A DNA stretch of 42,756 bases, from assembly GCA_007121535.1 (NCBI GenBank), contig SKKK01000287.1, positions 1 to 42,756 of the forward strand, read 5' to 3'. This DNA is from Planctomycetaceae bacterium (GTDB taxonomy: Bacteria > Planctomycetota > Planctomycetia > Pirellulales > Pirellulaceae). Under the pieces are notes generated by a model. The model had not been told where the DNA came from. It saw only the letters and a list, made by a program, of their open reading frames with translations, and ran no database searches. A program made the translations under genes and the position numbers. Of this stretch, positions 16,601 through 26,800 are shown one piece after another; position 1 is the stretch's first letter, and each line of letters begins with the position of its first letter.

Positions 16601-17129
16601 CACGGATCGCCTGTTCCTGCCCCAGATCGGCGTCGATCATCACGCTGCCGTTGTATTGAACGCTTTGACGAGCCGCGTTGCCCCACTGGCCATTGGTCAA
16701 ACGACTGGGTGGGGTGGTGTCGTGATGCGGAGCGCCCGTGGGGAGACTGGCCGAATACGTCAGACTCAATCGATCCGGGTGGAGGCCCGTGCGATAGGCC
16801 ACGGGATCATGATAGATGGCCCGGGCCAACGACGAGGTCGGTTCTTCCCCGGATTCGAGCCACAAGCGAAGGGTCGCCGTCATGTCGTCGCCCAGATAGG
16901 GGTGCGGCGCCATCAGAAAGACGCTGGCGCCAGCTTCCGCGGCCGATACCGCTGCCGCCACGGCTCCGGTACCGCCACCCACGACCACCACATCCACTTC
17001 ATAAGCCACAGGGATCTGACGCTGGGATTCACGCACAAAACCCCGTTCCGCCTTCAACCCGTTCGTGGTCACCAGCATACAAGCCGCCAGCGCGGCGCCA
17101 AGGATTTGCATCCGATTCACAGGGCTCAT
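13614..17129 (-). CDS. Exported tandem FAD-dependent oxidoreductase with HEAT-like tail
   Basis: 1171 residues from the ATG at 17129, which follows GGAGA and begins a signal peptide (about 8-26). Two full FAD-dependent oxidoreductase modules of the FAD_oxidored type (PF12831-like) lie in tandem. Module 1 starts with VDVVVVGGGTGAVAAA at about 45 and module 2 with YDVVVIGGGTGGAPAG at about 580. Each ends in its own alanine-rich closing helix (GMAAAEQAG and GMAAAMAS). Module 1 carries an insertion at about 150-230 that looks like an F5/8 type C (discoidin-like) carbohydrate-binding beta sandwich. From about 945 to the end are HEAT-like helical repeats. The substrate is unknown; the export signal and possible sugar-binding insertion hint at polysaccharide-related oxidation (inference). 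The family's usual length is about half of this. Confidence 0.8.
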   Translation of the reverse strand: MSPVNRMQILGAALAACMLVTTNGLKAERGFVRESQRQIPVAYEVDVVVVGGGTGAVAAAVSAAEAGASVFLMAPHPYLGDDMTATLRLWLESGEEPTSSLARAIYHDPVAYRTGLHPDRLSLTYSASLPTGAPHHDTTPPSRLTNGQWGNAARQSVQYNGSVMIDADLGQEQAIREARIVVYHREHEELDRAFVVDRVRVLTSNDAEHWTEAAVVENVEGSGSSDMAILLAAEVDARVRHVRFDVVKSDQAARVLIGEIEVLAADEQQPEDVVRPPRPMHVKKTLENALLSADIPFLFSCYPTDVLHDAQGSLAGIVMANRTGRQAVLARTIIDATDRGTVARLAGARFRPYPAGTHTFRRVVIGGEPVEFPGGTARVVDPPYSGFCDCRFPGRCPVCLGRSEPHSASGPFPVIEYTLDLEMPDGSFTSFNAADQKARTLTYHAGQQSTADRLFQVPPDAMHGRVTVEGDEIPVADLPLDAFRPQGVDRLYLLGGAADVSRARAERLVRPIELMELGARIGMAAAEQAGQVGDLEDVRLSGRTSDDDVNAGEVRELLAGIRPVETPPRTIPQEARGLPVLGYYDVVVIGGGTGGAPAGISAAREGATVLVVEYLHMLGGVGTAGFISTYYWGNREGFTATVPGGASWEPEQKAEWWRQTLLDSGADVWFGTMGCGAVVRDDRVTGAVVATPEGRGVVLAGVVIDSTGNSDIAAAAGAETDYTDASEFGMQGTGLPPRRLGASYTNTDFTIVDETDMLDVWHVFVYAKQKYPEAFDQGKLIDTRERRRIIGDFYMTILDQMVGRTYPDTIARSYSDFDSHGFTIDPYLLLETPPHRHGFWVNIPYRCLLPRGLDGVLVTGLGISVHRDAVPLTRMQPCIQNQGYAAGMAAAMASRTRSPLREIDIKYLQQRLIETGNLPEEVFEHEDSVPMSAEAIAEAVAEAPDDYRAAAVVFLHRDQALPLLREAYADSEGQRRIAYAQKLAMLGDDSGTELLIQRVRAAEQWDQGWNYRGMGQYGNAFSPLDTDIVALGMSGDRKGVPAILGMADLLDANADFSHHRAVALALERLGDPSAAPTLAAVLAKPGMSGHVHDTIHAAKAHDGQEARYLNAVHTRRESLRELLLARALFRLGDHDGIGRATLEAYATDLRGHLARHARAILDDATNGVDRP

Positions 17130-17210
17130 GACATCATTCTCCGCTTGCTTTGGTTCGAGTGGACACCTTTCACGCGCTGCATTATCCACGAAAGAACCGG
17201 TGCGGGCAAC

Positions 17211-18155
17211 CTACCTTCGCACGCTGCCGACCGGCTGGCGGTCTTCCACCGAATCGACGCGACTCTGGTGCGGCGTGGCTGGCGGCCGCGCCATGCCGTG
17301 TTGCCGCAGGATCGCTCGTTGATAGACGATCTCGGTGTGCCGAGCAAACAGATCGCGCAGCGGTGGATCGACGTTTTCGAGTTGTGCCGCCAGACGCTCC
17401 ATGGCGGGGCCGTTCTTTTCGGCTGCCATGGATACCTGGCCGAGGAATTTGGTGGTTTCGACAAAATTGAAGTCGGCCGTTCTGCCCATCAACGGATGCA
17501 GCGTTTTCAGCAGCAGGTCCGCCCCGACTTTGTCCATCCGGAGAAATACGTCCAAGGTATTGGTGACTTGGCTGCGGCCATTTTCCTGGTTGTACGACGA
17601 TCGCAGCACGATGACGCAATCGCCTTCCATCCGAGCACGAAACAGCGGTCCTTCGTAGTAGCCGGTGGCGTAGAAGACGTGCAGGTCGGGCCGGCCGTAG
17701 ACCAGTTCCACTCGACATCTGGTCCCGGATCCGTCGGCGGCATCGAAGGTATACGGACCGGTGCGTTGCACCTGGACTCGGGTCACCTCCAGCAGTTGCC
17801 AGATGTTGACGATCACTTCCGGATGGCGGATCAGAAACACGTGCAGGTCCGGATCGCACTCGACCGTCTGCCTGGGCATCTGCCGATACAGGCTGGGACG
17901 TTCGAGGATCGGGCGCAATTTCGCCTGACTCGCCTCGGTCAGTTCAGCGAACGGGATGGCGCGCAGGACCTCGGAACGCATTTGCTGATTTCCATGGAAA
18001 TCGGGCGACGTGGCCAGCGTTTCGGCAGGCCACATCAGGCCTGCAAGCAGTGCCCAAAGGACCATCGTTTTGCAACGCTGAATTGTTCTGGATCTGGCTT
18101 GCAAGCACTGCAAGCGCGCGACGCTGGCGTCGCACAACTGCTGTAGGTTTGGCAT
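17211..18155 (-). CDS. Exported protein of unknown function
   Basis: 314 residues from the ATG at 18155, chosen because AGGGGGGG lies just upstream. The N-terminus is 30 polar residues, then a hydrophobic stretch (31-48) ending in AETLATS, so it is exported or membrane-anchored; an internal ATG at residue 31 would give a more normal signal peptide. The body is a mixed alpha/beta domain with conserved-looking segments FLIRHPEVIVNIWQLLE and DVFLRMDKVGADLLLKTLHP. I do not recognise the family. The FAD oxidoreductase gene follows 81 bases downstream in the same direction and may be co-transcribed. The ExeA-like gene diverges from it. Confidence 0.7.
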   Translation of the reverse strand: MPNLQQLCDASVARLQCLQARSRTIQRCKTMVLWALLAGLMWPAETLATSPDFHGNQQMRSEVLRAIPFAELTEASQAKLRPILERPSLYRQMPRQTVECDPDLHVFLIRHPEVIVNIWQLLEVTRVQVQRTGPYTFDAADGSGTRCRVELVYGRPDLHVFYATGYYEGPLFRARMEGDCVIVLRSSYNQENGRSQVTNTLDVFLRMDKVGADLLLKTLHPLMGRTADFNFVETTKFLGQVSMAAEKNGPAMERLAAQLENVDPPLRDLFARHTEIVYQRAILRQHGMARPPATPHQSRVDSVEDRQPVGSVRR

Positions 18156-18357
18156 GGTCCCCCCCTGAACCAGGCGTTTTTTCGGGTCGGCGTACTGGGC
18201 CGGTGCCTAGTTATTCGGTTGCGAGGGGGCGTCGAGCTAAGTGATTTTTCCAGACACGACGATTGTATCAACCTTGCTGAAGAGAACGATTGTGTGTGCC
18301 GATGATAGGAAGAAGTCTCCTCAGAGGTCCCGTGAAAATCCGAGAAAGCACGACGAT

Positions 18358-20124
18358 ATGTACGAATCTTTTTTTCAGTTCCATCGAAGACCCTTTTGCA
18401 GCACGCCTCAGGCCGAGTTCTACTTCCCTGCCGCGTCAATAGAAAATGCGCTGCAGACGCTGACGCGTCTGGTCGATCGGGCCGAGGGACCGGGGCTGTT
18501 GATCGGGAGCCCGGGAACGGGCAAGACGCTGGTCTGCCGGATGTTGAAGAGCCGATTCTGCGAAACCTTTTCCGTGGTCCAATTGAATTCCGCCCAATTG
18601 TCGACGCATCGCGCGCTGCTGCAGCACATTCTGTTCGCCTTGGAATTGCCCTATCGCGGCTTGGATGAAAGCGAACTTCTGCTGGCATTGATGGAGTTCC
18701 TATTGCAGACTCAAGGAACGTCCGGAACCGGGTTGTTGCTGCTGGTGGACGAGGCGCATACGCTGCCAACGGCGGTCTTGGAGGGACTTCGCACCATCAC
18801 CAACGTGACGCGAGATGACCAGCCGCGAGTTCACGTCGTTCTGGCGGGTGGGCCGGCGCTGGAAGATCGGTTCGCCCATCCGGAACTGAGTTGCTTCAAC
18901 CAGCGTTTGGCGGCCAGATGCTATTTGCAAGCATTGAATTACGACGAGACCTGCGGCTACGTTCACTGGCAGATCAGCAAGGCGGGGGCGTCTCCCGACC
19001 GGGTATTTGCGCACGACGCTTGGCAGCCCGTCTTTCACGCAACCGACGGGATCCCACGTCTGATCAACCAGGTGTGCGACCACGCGTTGCTGCTCGCCTG
19101 TGCCGCCGGGCAACACCAGTTGGACCGACGGATGATCGAAGAGGCTTGGGCGGATCTCCAGCAACTGCCCATGCCGTGGCCCCCGGCGCGTACCGAACCC
19201 GCCGAGACCGTTGGTGTTGTCGAGTTCGGCGGTTTGGGCCCCGAGGAGGAGGAGACTCAAGTCGAGCCGGTCGCTCCACTCGAACCCGCGACATCACTCG
19301 ACGCCGAGGACGACGACAAACGGGCCGATGATGCGGCAGACGATGCGGCAGACGATGCGGCAGACGATGCGGCCGATGATGCTCAGAACGATGCGATCGA
19401 TGATGCTCAGAACGATGCGATCGATGATGCTCAGAACGATGCGATCGATGATGCTCAGAACGATGCGATCGATTCGCCGCCGACGATCGAACTGGAAGAT
19501 CGGGCGACGGACGGACCGATTCCGAGCGAAAACGGCGAAGACGATGGGAAAACAGGGGCCAACAAAGTCCCTGTCCCAATTCTTTCACACGCTCTCCCCG
19601 TCCTGCAGCAGACGGTGGCGAGCCCAGCGGAAGCAGATACACGACGATTGAATCCCTTCGACGAACCCTACGAGCACGAGCAGATGGTCGTCGACCGGTT
19701 TGCGTTGCTTTCCTCGATGGCGGCGGGCACCAGTCCGACCGAAATGCAACAGCGTCAGATGGCCGCCGCGATGCAGACCATCTTCCAAGACTCGACCCAG
19801 CTAGTTTCCCCCGTCGCTGAGACGGCCCCGGAAGAGCCCAACTCCGCAGAGCCCAACTCCGCAGAGCCGAAGCCAGCAGAGCCTATCCCTGAGGAACCTG
19901 CAGACGAATCCTGCCGGCTGCTGGAAATGGCCGATCCGCCTCCGGAGCAAAGTGGCGTCCAGGTGATCCGTTCGTTGCCGCCGGACGACAACGACATGAT
20001 CGTCGTCGTCGACGGTCAGCATGGCGAAACCCCTTTGCGATCTTCAGGCGGACTTCGCCACCGATTGGAATATCGCCATTTGTTCTCGCGATTGCGCCGC
20101 AGTGAACGCAGCGAAAACGTCTGA
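18358..20124 (+). CDS. ExeA/GspA-type AAA ATPase with acidic repeat region
   Basis: 588 residues. The start at 18358 gives MYESFFQFHRRPF, the typical ExeA opening. The AAA domain covers about 1-275, with Walker A GSPGTGKT (50-57) and Walker B LLLLVDEAH (D131, E132). ExeA proteins help build the type II secretion channel by remodelling or binding peptidoglycan. Here there is no transmembrane helix or peptidoglycan-binding domain that I can see after the ATPase. Instead comes a long acidic, low-complexity region (about 290-560) with tandem ADDA and DDAQNDAI units. The gene lies 5.5 kb before the secretin-like gene and 13 kb before gspE, so a role in the same secretion machine is likely but inferred. 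An outer-membrane barrel gene follows after 35 bases. Confidence 0.82.
   Translation: MYESFFQFHRRPFCSTPQAEFYFPAASIENALQTLTRLVDRAEGPGLLIGSPGTGKTLVCRMLKSRFCETFSVVQLNSAQLSTHRALLQHILFALELPYRGLDESELLLALMEFLLQTQGTSGTGLLLLVDEAHTLPTAVLEGLRTITNVTRDDQPRVHVVLAGGPALEDRFAHPELSCFNQRLAARCYLQALNYDETCGYVHWQISKAGASPDRVFAHDAWQPVFHATDGIPRLINQVCDHALLLACAAGQHQLDRRMIEEAWADLQQLPMPWPPARTEPAETVGVVEFGGLGPEEEETQVEPVAPLEPATSLDAEDDDKRADDAADDAADDAADDAADDAQNDAIDDAQNDAIDDAQNDAIDDAQNDAIDSPPTIELEDRATDGPIPSENGEDDGKTGANKVPVPILSHALPVLQQTVASPAEADTRRLNPFDEPYEHEQMVVDRFALLSSMAAGTSPTEMQQRQMAAAMQTIFQDSTQLVSPVAETAPEEPNSAEPNSAEPKPAEPIPEEPADESCRLLEMADPPPEQSGVQVIRSLPPDDNDMIVVVDGQHGETPLRSSGGLRHRLEYRHLFSRLRRSERSENV
19325..19470 (+). repeat. 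In-frame 12- and 24-base tandem repeats
   Basis: Four units of 12 bases (encoding ADDA, about 19325-19374) are followed by four units of 24 bases (encoding DDAQNDAI, about 19375-19470). The later copies are nearly identical at DNA level, which suggests recent expansion. All unit lengths are multiples of three, so copy-number change would not break the frame. Confidence 0.8.
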
Positions 20125-20159
20125 TCCGAGATCATTCAAGCTCCGTCAGGACACAACGC

Positions 20160-21131
20160 ATGCAGATGGCAACGTTACGTAGGCTTCCTTATCGACTGGT
20201 CGTATGGGCTGCGGCGATCGCACTCACCCAGATACCGCTGTCGGCACAGGACTGGCTGAGGTCAGAGCGGCTGAATGCAACGCATGTCCAACCGGACTCC
20301 TTATTGTCGACTACGTTGGATTCAGCGGATTTCGACTTCGCCATGCCGACCTGGGATAAAGTGTCCGATTACGAGTCGAATTGTCCATGCGGTCGTGGGA
20401 TCGATAGCTCCTGCGGCATGTGTCACAACTGCTGCAACTGCAACCGCGGGTGGTGCGGCTGGTTCTACGACTCGGTTCGTGCTTGGGATGGCAGTCTTGA
20501 GGTGGGGATGAACGGTTCCCGTGGCAACGCCAGAAACTCGAATCTGGCCATTAGCTGGGATGGAAGGCGAAGTTATCGGCAAGGGGAACTCTCGTTCGAT
20601 TTCAACTACTTTCTGCAGCAGACCGAAAAAATCGTGACGATGGATCGGGCGGTGGCGACGGGACGCTACGAGCGGCAGATCGGCGAGACCGGTATCGATT
20701 GGTACGTCCAGGGCTTTTTCGAGTATGACGATCTGCGCGCCTACCCGGGGCGTCTGGCGGTGAATGCCGGTCTGTCGAAACGCTGGATCGAAACGGACCG
20801 ATTCAAGTTGACGAGCCGCGTTGGTGCAGGCGCGTCGAAGAAGATCAACGCGCCGGACGATGATTGGCGTCCCGAACTGCAATTCGGCGCGGACTACGAG
20901 TATCGACTGACCGAGCGGCAGAAGATCTTCGGTTTCATCGACTATTACCCCGACATGAGCCGTTTTTCCACCTATCGCCTGAATTACAAGGTGGCGTGGG
21001 AAGGGTTGCTGGAGGACGATTGGGGCCTGGCGATCCGCGCCAGTCTGATGAACTGGTACGACAGCGACCCGGGCCCCGGCACTCGGGCCAACGATTTGTA
21101 CTACATGCTTTCCCTGGTGTGGACGTACTAG
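20160..21131 (+). CDS. Outer-membrane beta-barrel protein (DUF481-like) with Cys-rich plug
   Basis: 323 residues with an AGGA element before the ATG at 20160. A signal peptide is at 8-29. After it comes an unusual stretch with eight cysteines between residues 75 and 99 (75, 77, 85, 88, 91, 92, 94, 99). From about 108 to the end the sequence alternates hydrophobic and polar residues in strands rich in Trp and Tyr and ends in SLVWTY, the pattern of an outer-membrane barrel; it resembles the DUF481/YdiY family (moderate confidence). It starts 35 bases after the ExeA-like gene and may share its transcript. A repeat-family hairpin overlaps its stop codon. The cysteines may form disulphides or a metal site. 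Confidence 0.72.
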   Translation: MQMATLRRLPYRLVVWAAAIALTQIPLSAQDWLRSERLNATHVQPDSLLSTTLDSADFDFAMPTWDKVSDYESNCPCGRGIDSSCGMCHNCCNCNRGWCGWFYDSVRAWDGSLEVGMNGSRGNARNSNLAISWDGRRSYRQGELSFDFNYFLQQTEKIVTMDRAVATGRYERQIGETGIDWYVQGFFEYDDLRAYPGRLAVNAGLSKRWIETDRFKLTSRVGAGASKKINAPDDDWRPELQFGADYEYRLTERQKIFGFIDYYPDMSRFSTYRLNYKVAWEGLLEDDWGLAIRASLMNWYDSDPGPGTRANDLYYMLSLVWTY

Positions 21132-21176
21132 CCGCCGGTGGCGTCCAGAACCGGCGGCTAGCGCCGTGCCGCTCAC
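21128..21176. repeat. Second copy of the dispersed hairpin repeat, over a stop codon
   Basis: CTAGCCGCCGGT (21128-21139) pairs perfectly with ACCGGCGGCTAG (21150-21161) around a ten-base loop, and the sequence goes on as CGCCGTGCCGCTCA, matching the right arm of the 11221-11289 element. The left arm includes the TAG stop of the barrel gene. Without a T run it is at best a weak terminator. Confidence 0.7.
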
Positions 21177-21309
21177 AATCCGCATTTTTGGCCTGGGCAA
21201 CGCACTAGCCTGCGCGTGCCTTCCTTTAGGCGTGGCGGGTTAACCGGCCACAAAGACTGCGGTTCTTCTTTCGGGCGATCGGCAGCGGCATCCTCCGCAA
21301 AAAGCCGCA

Positions 21310-22241
21310 ATGGCTGAACCGAGCTTGTTCATGGATCGGTTTCGTTTAGAATCAGTCCCCTCGATACATCGTCTATTTCGCGAACCGGGTTTTTCCAAGG
21401 TGACCACGACATTGCTGCACGCCCAGCGAAACTGCGTAACGGCCCCGCGTCGTGTTGAAGTGGGAGTTCGCGTTGGTGCGGTCTCGTACCTGAATACGAA
21501 GCCGCTGGTTTACGGCTTGGCCGAAAGACCCTCGGAAATCGACGTGGTGTACGATCTTCCCAGTCGACTGGCCGATCGGTTGCATCAGGGACAGTTGGAC
21601 GTCGCCCTGATTCCTTCCATCGAATATCTGCGTCACCCGGAATACCAGATCGTCTCCGACGCGTGCATTGGATGCCAAGGTCCGGTTTTAAGCGTCAAAT
21701 TGCTCAGCCGCGGCCCCATGGATCGGATCAGTGAGCTGGCCCTGGACGAGGGTTCTCGATCCAGCGCGGTGATGGTCCAAATTCTGTTGAAGGCGAAATT
21801 CGGCGTCGAGCCGCAGCTTCAGCTATTGCCGCACGGCGCCGATCTGAACGATGCGACGGCCGATGCCGTGTTGCTGATCGGAGATCGCGCCATCCATGCC
21901 CCCAAAACAGAGTACCAGGTGAGTTGGGATCTCGGCGAGCAATGGTGTCGGTGGTCGGGATTACCGTTTGTGTTCGCCATGTGGGTCGCGCGGGACGATC
22001 GAGACATCGGGTCACTCGCGACACATTTGTCGGCTTCCCGAGACGCGGGGATGGATCACCTGGAATGCATCGCACGGGTCGAGGGTCCTCGCGTCGGCCT
22101 GACGTTCGAGCGAACGTTGCGATATCTTCGAGATAATTTGCATTTTTTCTTGGGACCTTCCGAGCAGCGAGGGCTCGAACACTTCCGTCGTTGTGCCGCC
22201 GAATTGGGTGCATGCCTGCCGGAAAAAGAAAGAACGATGTG

Positions 22242-22242
<1 letters not shown>
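21310..22242 (+). CDS. mqnA: Chorismate dehydratase of the futalosine menaquinone pathway
   Basis: Up to 310 residues. The family core starts at RVGAVSYLNTKPLVYGL, about residue 53, and continues with DVALIPSIEYLRHPEYQIV and LLIGDRAIHA, all characteristic of MqnA. The enzyme converts chorismate to 3-enolpyruvylbenzoate, the first step of the alternative menaquinone route. The start is unresolved: 21310 is the longest ATG, an ATG at 21331 and a GTG at 21460 are alternatives, none with a clear ribosome binding site. The usual MqnA N-terminus argues for a late start. It overlaps mqnC by one base (TGATG), so the two are translationally coupled. mqnB, mqnD and mqnE are not in the window. Confidence 0.9.
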
Positions 22243-23465
<1,223 letters not shown>

Positions 23466-23898
23466 TTCGCAAAGCTGTGGCGGTTTTCTCACAAAGCCAC
23501 CCGACCGACCGTCTCAAGGATGTCTGGAAACCTTCGGTCGACCATTTCGGCGTGGTCTGAGACCCACGCCAAGCGACATGCAACTTTGGGTGGGTTCAAT
23601 ATACCCGCTCCGAGTGCGTGCCTGTGAAAACAGCCCAGACCACCGAAACTTTCTCATGCTGGCGCGGGTTTGACCTTACAGGGCGTGTTGCGCTGAAGGT
23701 GCCTTCTTGCGACCGCTCTTGACGTCAGGCACTTGAGCGATCTTCTCGGGCACGCGTTCACGTTACGACGATTGTGCGTGCCACGGGGGCCTCTTGCCGC
23801 CGCTGCTTTTGATGCGAAAGTCGTCGGGATCGGCTATACTTAATGTGTTGAAGTTTCGCAATCGTCAAGCCAAGCATTTCTTAACAAGGATCACCACT
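23466..23898. other. Intergenic region between mqnC and the secretion locus
   Basis: 433 bases with no supported gene. A hairpin of seven pairs, GGCGTGG (23549-23555) with CCACGCC (23564-23570), may mark the end of the mqn transcript but lacks a T run. TATACT at 23835-23840 is a possible -10 for the secretin-like gene, 59 bases before its GTG; no -35 at good distance was found. Confidence 0.5.
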
Positions 23899-26800
23899 GT
23901 GTCCAGAATTTTTTTTCCAGCTCGTTGGTTGACGCTGTTGACGACCGCAGTCTTGGCTGCCACTTGCTGGGTTGCTGCGCCTTTGCGTGCCGCCGACATG
24001 TCCTTCGTGGGCGTGCTGGCCTTGGCCGTGGAAAGAGACGTGGCAGCCCAATTGGAGCTGTCGGATTCGACCAGACGGCAATTGCTGGACTTGATCGATC
24101 GGCGAGAGAGTCAGGCGTTGGAGATGGTCCAGGAAAATCGGGATTTGCCACCCTCGGAGCAAGCGGCCCGATTGGTGCCGTTCGTTGCCGAGTCCGAGCG
24201 AATGGGTTTCGCCCTGCTGACGATGCAACAGCGTCAGAAGCTGCAAAGCATCCGCGTCGCTCGCAGTGGCATGTTGTCGCTGGGCGAAGCCGAACTGGCC
24301 AGTTCTCTGGCTTTGTCCGATGCTCAGCGACAATCGGTTCAGCAGTTGTTGAAACAGCGTGCGACCGATTTGACTCGGGGCGGCGAGAACGAACAGCGGA
24401 TCACCCGTGCGATCTACGAACGAAAGCTGGCTTCGGTGTTGACCGACGCGCAACGAGCCACTTGGGAAAAGATGGCCGGTTTGACCGACGCCAAGCTGGA
24501 ATCGGCCGAACAGGCGGTGACGACCGCAGAAGCTGAGCCCGTGGAGCCAGCCGCGGAAACGGATGAAACCGCGGAGACAGACGTAGCGACCGTCACTCCG
24601 ACGGCGACCGCGGCTGCGGAAGCGGATCCCGCCGCTACGGACGACGTGAAAGACGAAGTGACGGAAGTGACGACTGACGAAGTGACGACTGACGAAGTGA
24701 CGACTGACGAAGTGACGACTGACGAAGTGACCGAACAGGCGTCAGACGAAGTGACCGAAGAGGTGTCCGATGACGCGGTCGAATCGCCAGCGGTGACGGA
24801 GGTCGTGGATACCGCCGCGACGCAGGAAGTGGAAGCGGAACCCGCCGACTCCACACCCATGGAAGCCACTGCCGAGGAAACGGAACCCATTGACAGCGAA
24901 ACGGCCGACGCGGAAGCAGAAGCGGTGGCCTCGGACGAGGCGACGCCAGCATCGGAAGAATCGGCCACGGCAGAATCACAGGATCACGCAACAGAAGAAG
25001 CGGAGCCCTTGGACGAGGAGCCCTTGGACGAGGAGCCCTTGGACGAGGAGCCCTTGGACGAGGAGCCCTTGGACGAGGAGCCCTTGGACGAGGAAGCGAT
25101 GGACGAAGAAGCCATGGATGAGGAAGCCATGGATGAGGAAGCCATGGATGAGGAGCCCATCGACGATGAGCCCATCGACGAAGAGGTCGTCGACGAAGAG
25201 TACATGGACGAAGAGTTGATGGACGAAGAGTTGATGGACGACGAGTTCATGGAATTCATGGACCTGATGGACGAACCGGACGATGGCAAGCTGCGGTTCA
25301 GCTTTTACGCCGCGCCTTGGCGCGAGGTGTTGGAGTGGTTTGCCGAGCGAGCGGATCTGTCGTTGGTGGTCGAGGTGTTGCCGGTCGGAACGTTTACTTA
25401 TCGCGACGATCGGGCCTACGAGGTCGATGAAGCATTGGACTTGTTGAACAGCTACTTGTTGACTCGGGGCTATACGCTGGTTCGTCGCGAGCGTTTGCTG
25501 CTGGTGATCGACCTGGAGAGTCCCATCCCCGAGGAACTGATCACGCTGGTCACGCTGGACGAATTGGATCAACGGGGACGTTACGAGCTGGTCAAGTGCG
25601 TCTTCCCGCTGGCACGGATGACGGCCGACGAGGCGCGGCGGATGATCGAGGGCTTCTTGGGGCCTCAGGGTATGGTCATCGCCTTCCCGGCGGCTCGACA
25701 GATTTTGGTCACCGAGACGGCTGGAAAGCTCCGTACGATTCGCGACATGATCGCTCGGGTGGAAGACCCGAAAGCGGGCGGCATGGAACGGATCGTCGAC
25801 TTTCAGTTGAATCACGTCATCGCCGAAGAGGTGCTGGCGATCGCCCGTCCCTTATTGGGGTTGGGGCCGGACCAGAACTTCGATTCGGAGATCAGCATTT
25901 CGATCGATCCGCTGGGTACGCGACTGTTTGCCACGGGCGATACGGAAAAGTTGAAGCTGCTGGCCGATTTGATCCCGCGGATCGATCGGGAAACGCCGCC
26001 CACCGTGGATGCTGGTGTGGTGATCGAGGATCCGAAGCTGCGAACCTACTACATCAGGTCGGCCGATCCGCAACTGGCGTACAGGACCGTGCAGACCATG
26101 TTGGCGAATCAGCCGGAGGTGCGGATGGATCTTGACACCACGTCGGGCAAGCTGGTGGTACTGGCTCGCCCGGATCAACACCAGTTGGTCCAAGACACGA
26201 TCGCGGAACTGGAGGGACAGACCAGGCGATTCGAGGTGATCCAACTGAAGCGTTCCGACCCTCAATTCATCATCTTGGCGCTGAACAAGTTTTTCAATCT
26301 TGGCGCTGGCGAAGATGGTCCGAACCCGGACGATCCGATCATCGACGGCGATCCGTTGTCGATGCGGCTGTGGGTCCGCGCCACGGATACTCAGATCGAG
26401 CAGATCCGGGAATTGATCGACACGTTGGAAGGCCCCGAGGACGAGCAGACGGCAGGCACCACCTTCCGAGTCCTGCCCTTGACCGGCTCGGCGGCTCAGT
26501 CCGCTTTGGATACGGTCGAGCGATTATGGGATCGCAGGAACCCGATCCGCATGGTCACTCCGTCCGCCTTGACACCCTCCGATGTACGCTTGCGATCGGT
26601 GACTCCGTTGGACGGCGAAGAGTTCGAAATCGAGGGGTTGTTCCCGCTGGTTCCGCCGAAACCGCGATCGGAACCGCTCGAGTCGCTGGAGCCTTCTGCC
26701 GGACGGCACAGCGGGCCGTCGCCGTACTACTTCACCAGCCGATCGCAGGGTGAGGAGGGCCAGGAGCCATCGTCGACTCCAGAGGCCTCCTCGGAAGAGG

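Noticed and set aside
15912-18146. 744-codon open frame opposite the FAD oxidoreductase and its upstream gene
   Set aside because: It spans two well-supported genes on the other strand and reads as low-information His/Arg-rich sequence.
19325-19470. CRISPR-like array
   Set aside because: The repeats are contiguous without spacers and in frame inside a protein-coding gene.
23809-23840. Promoter TTGATG/TATACT before the secretin-like gene
   Set aside because: The spacer is 20 bases, too long for a housekeeping promoter, and there is no central dyad to suggest a MerR-type site.
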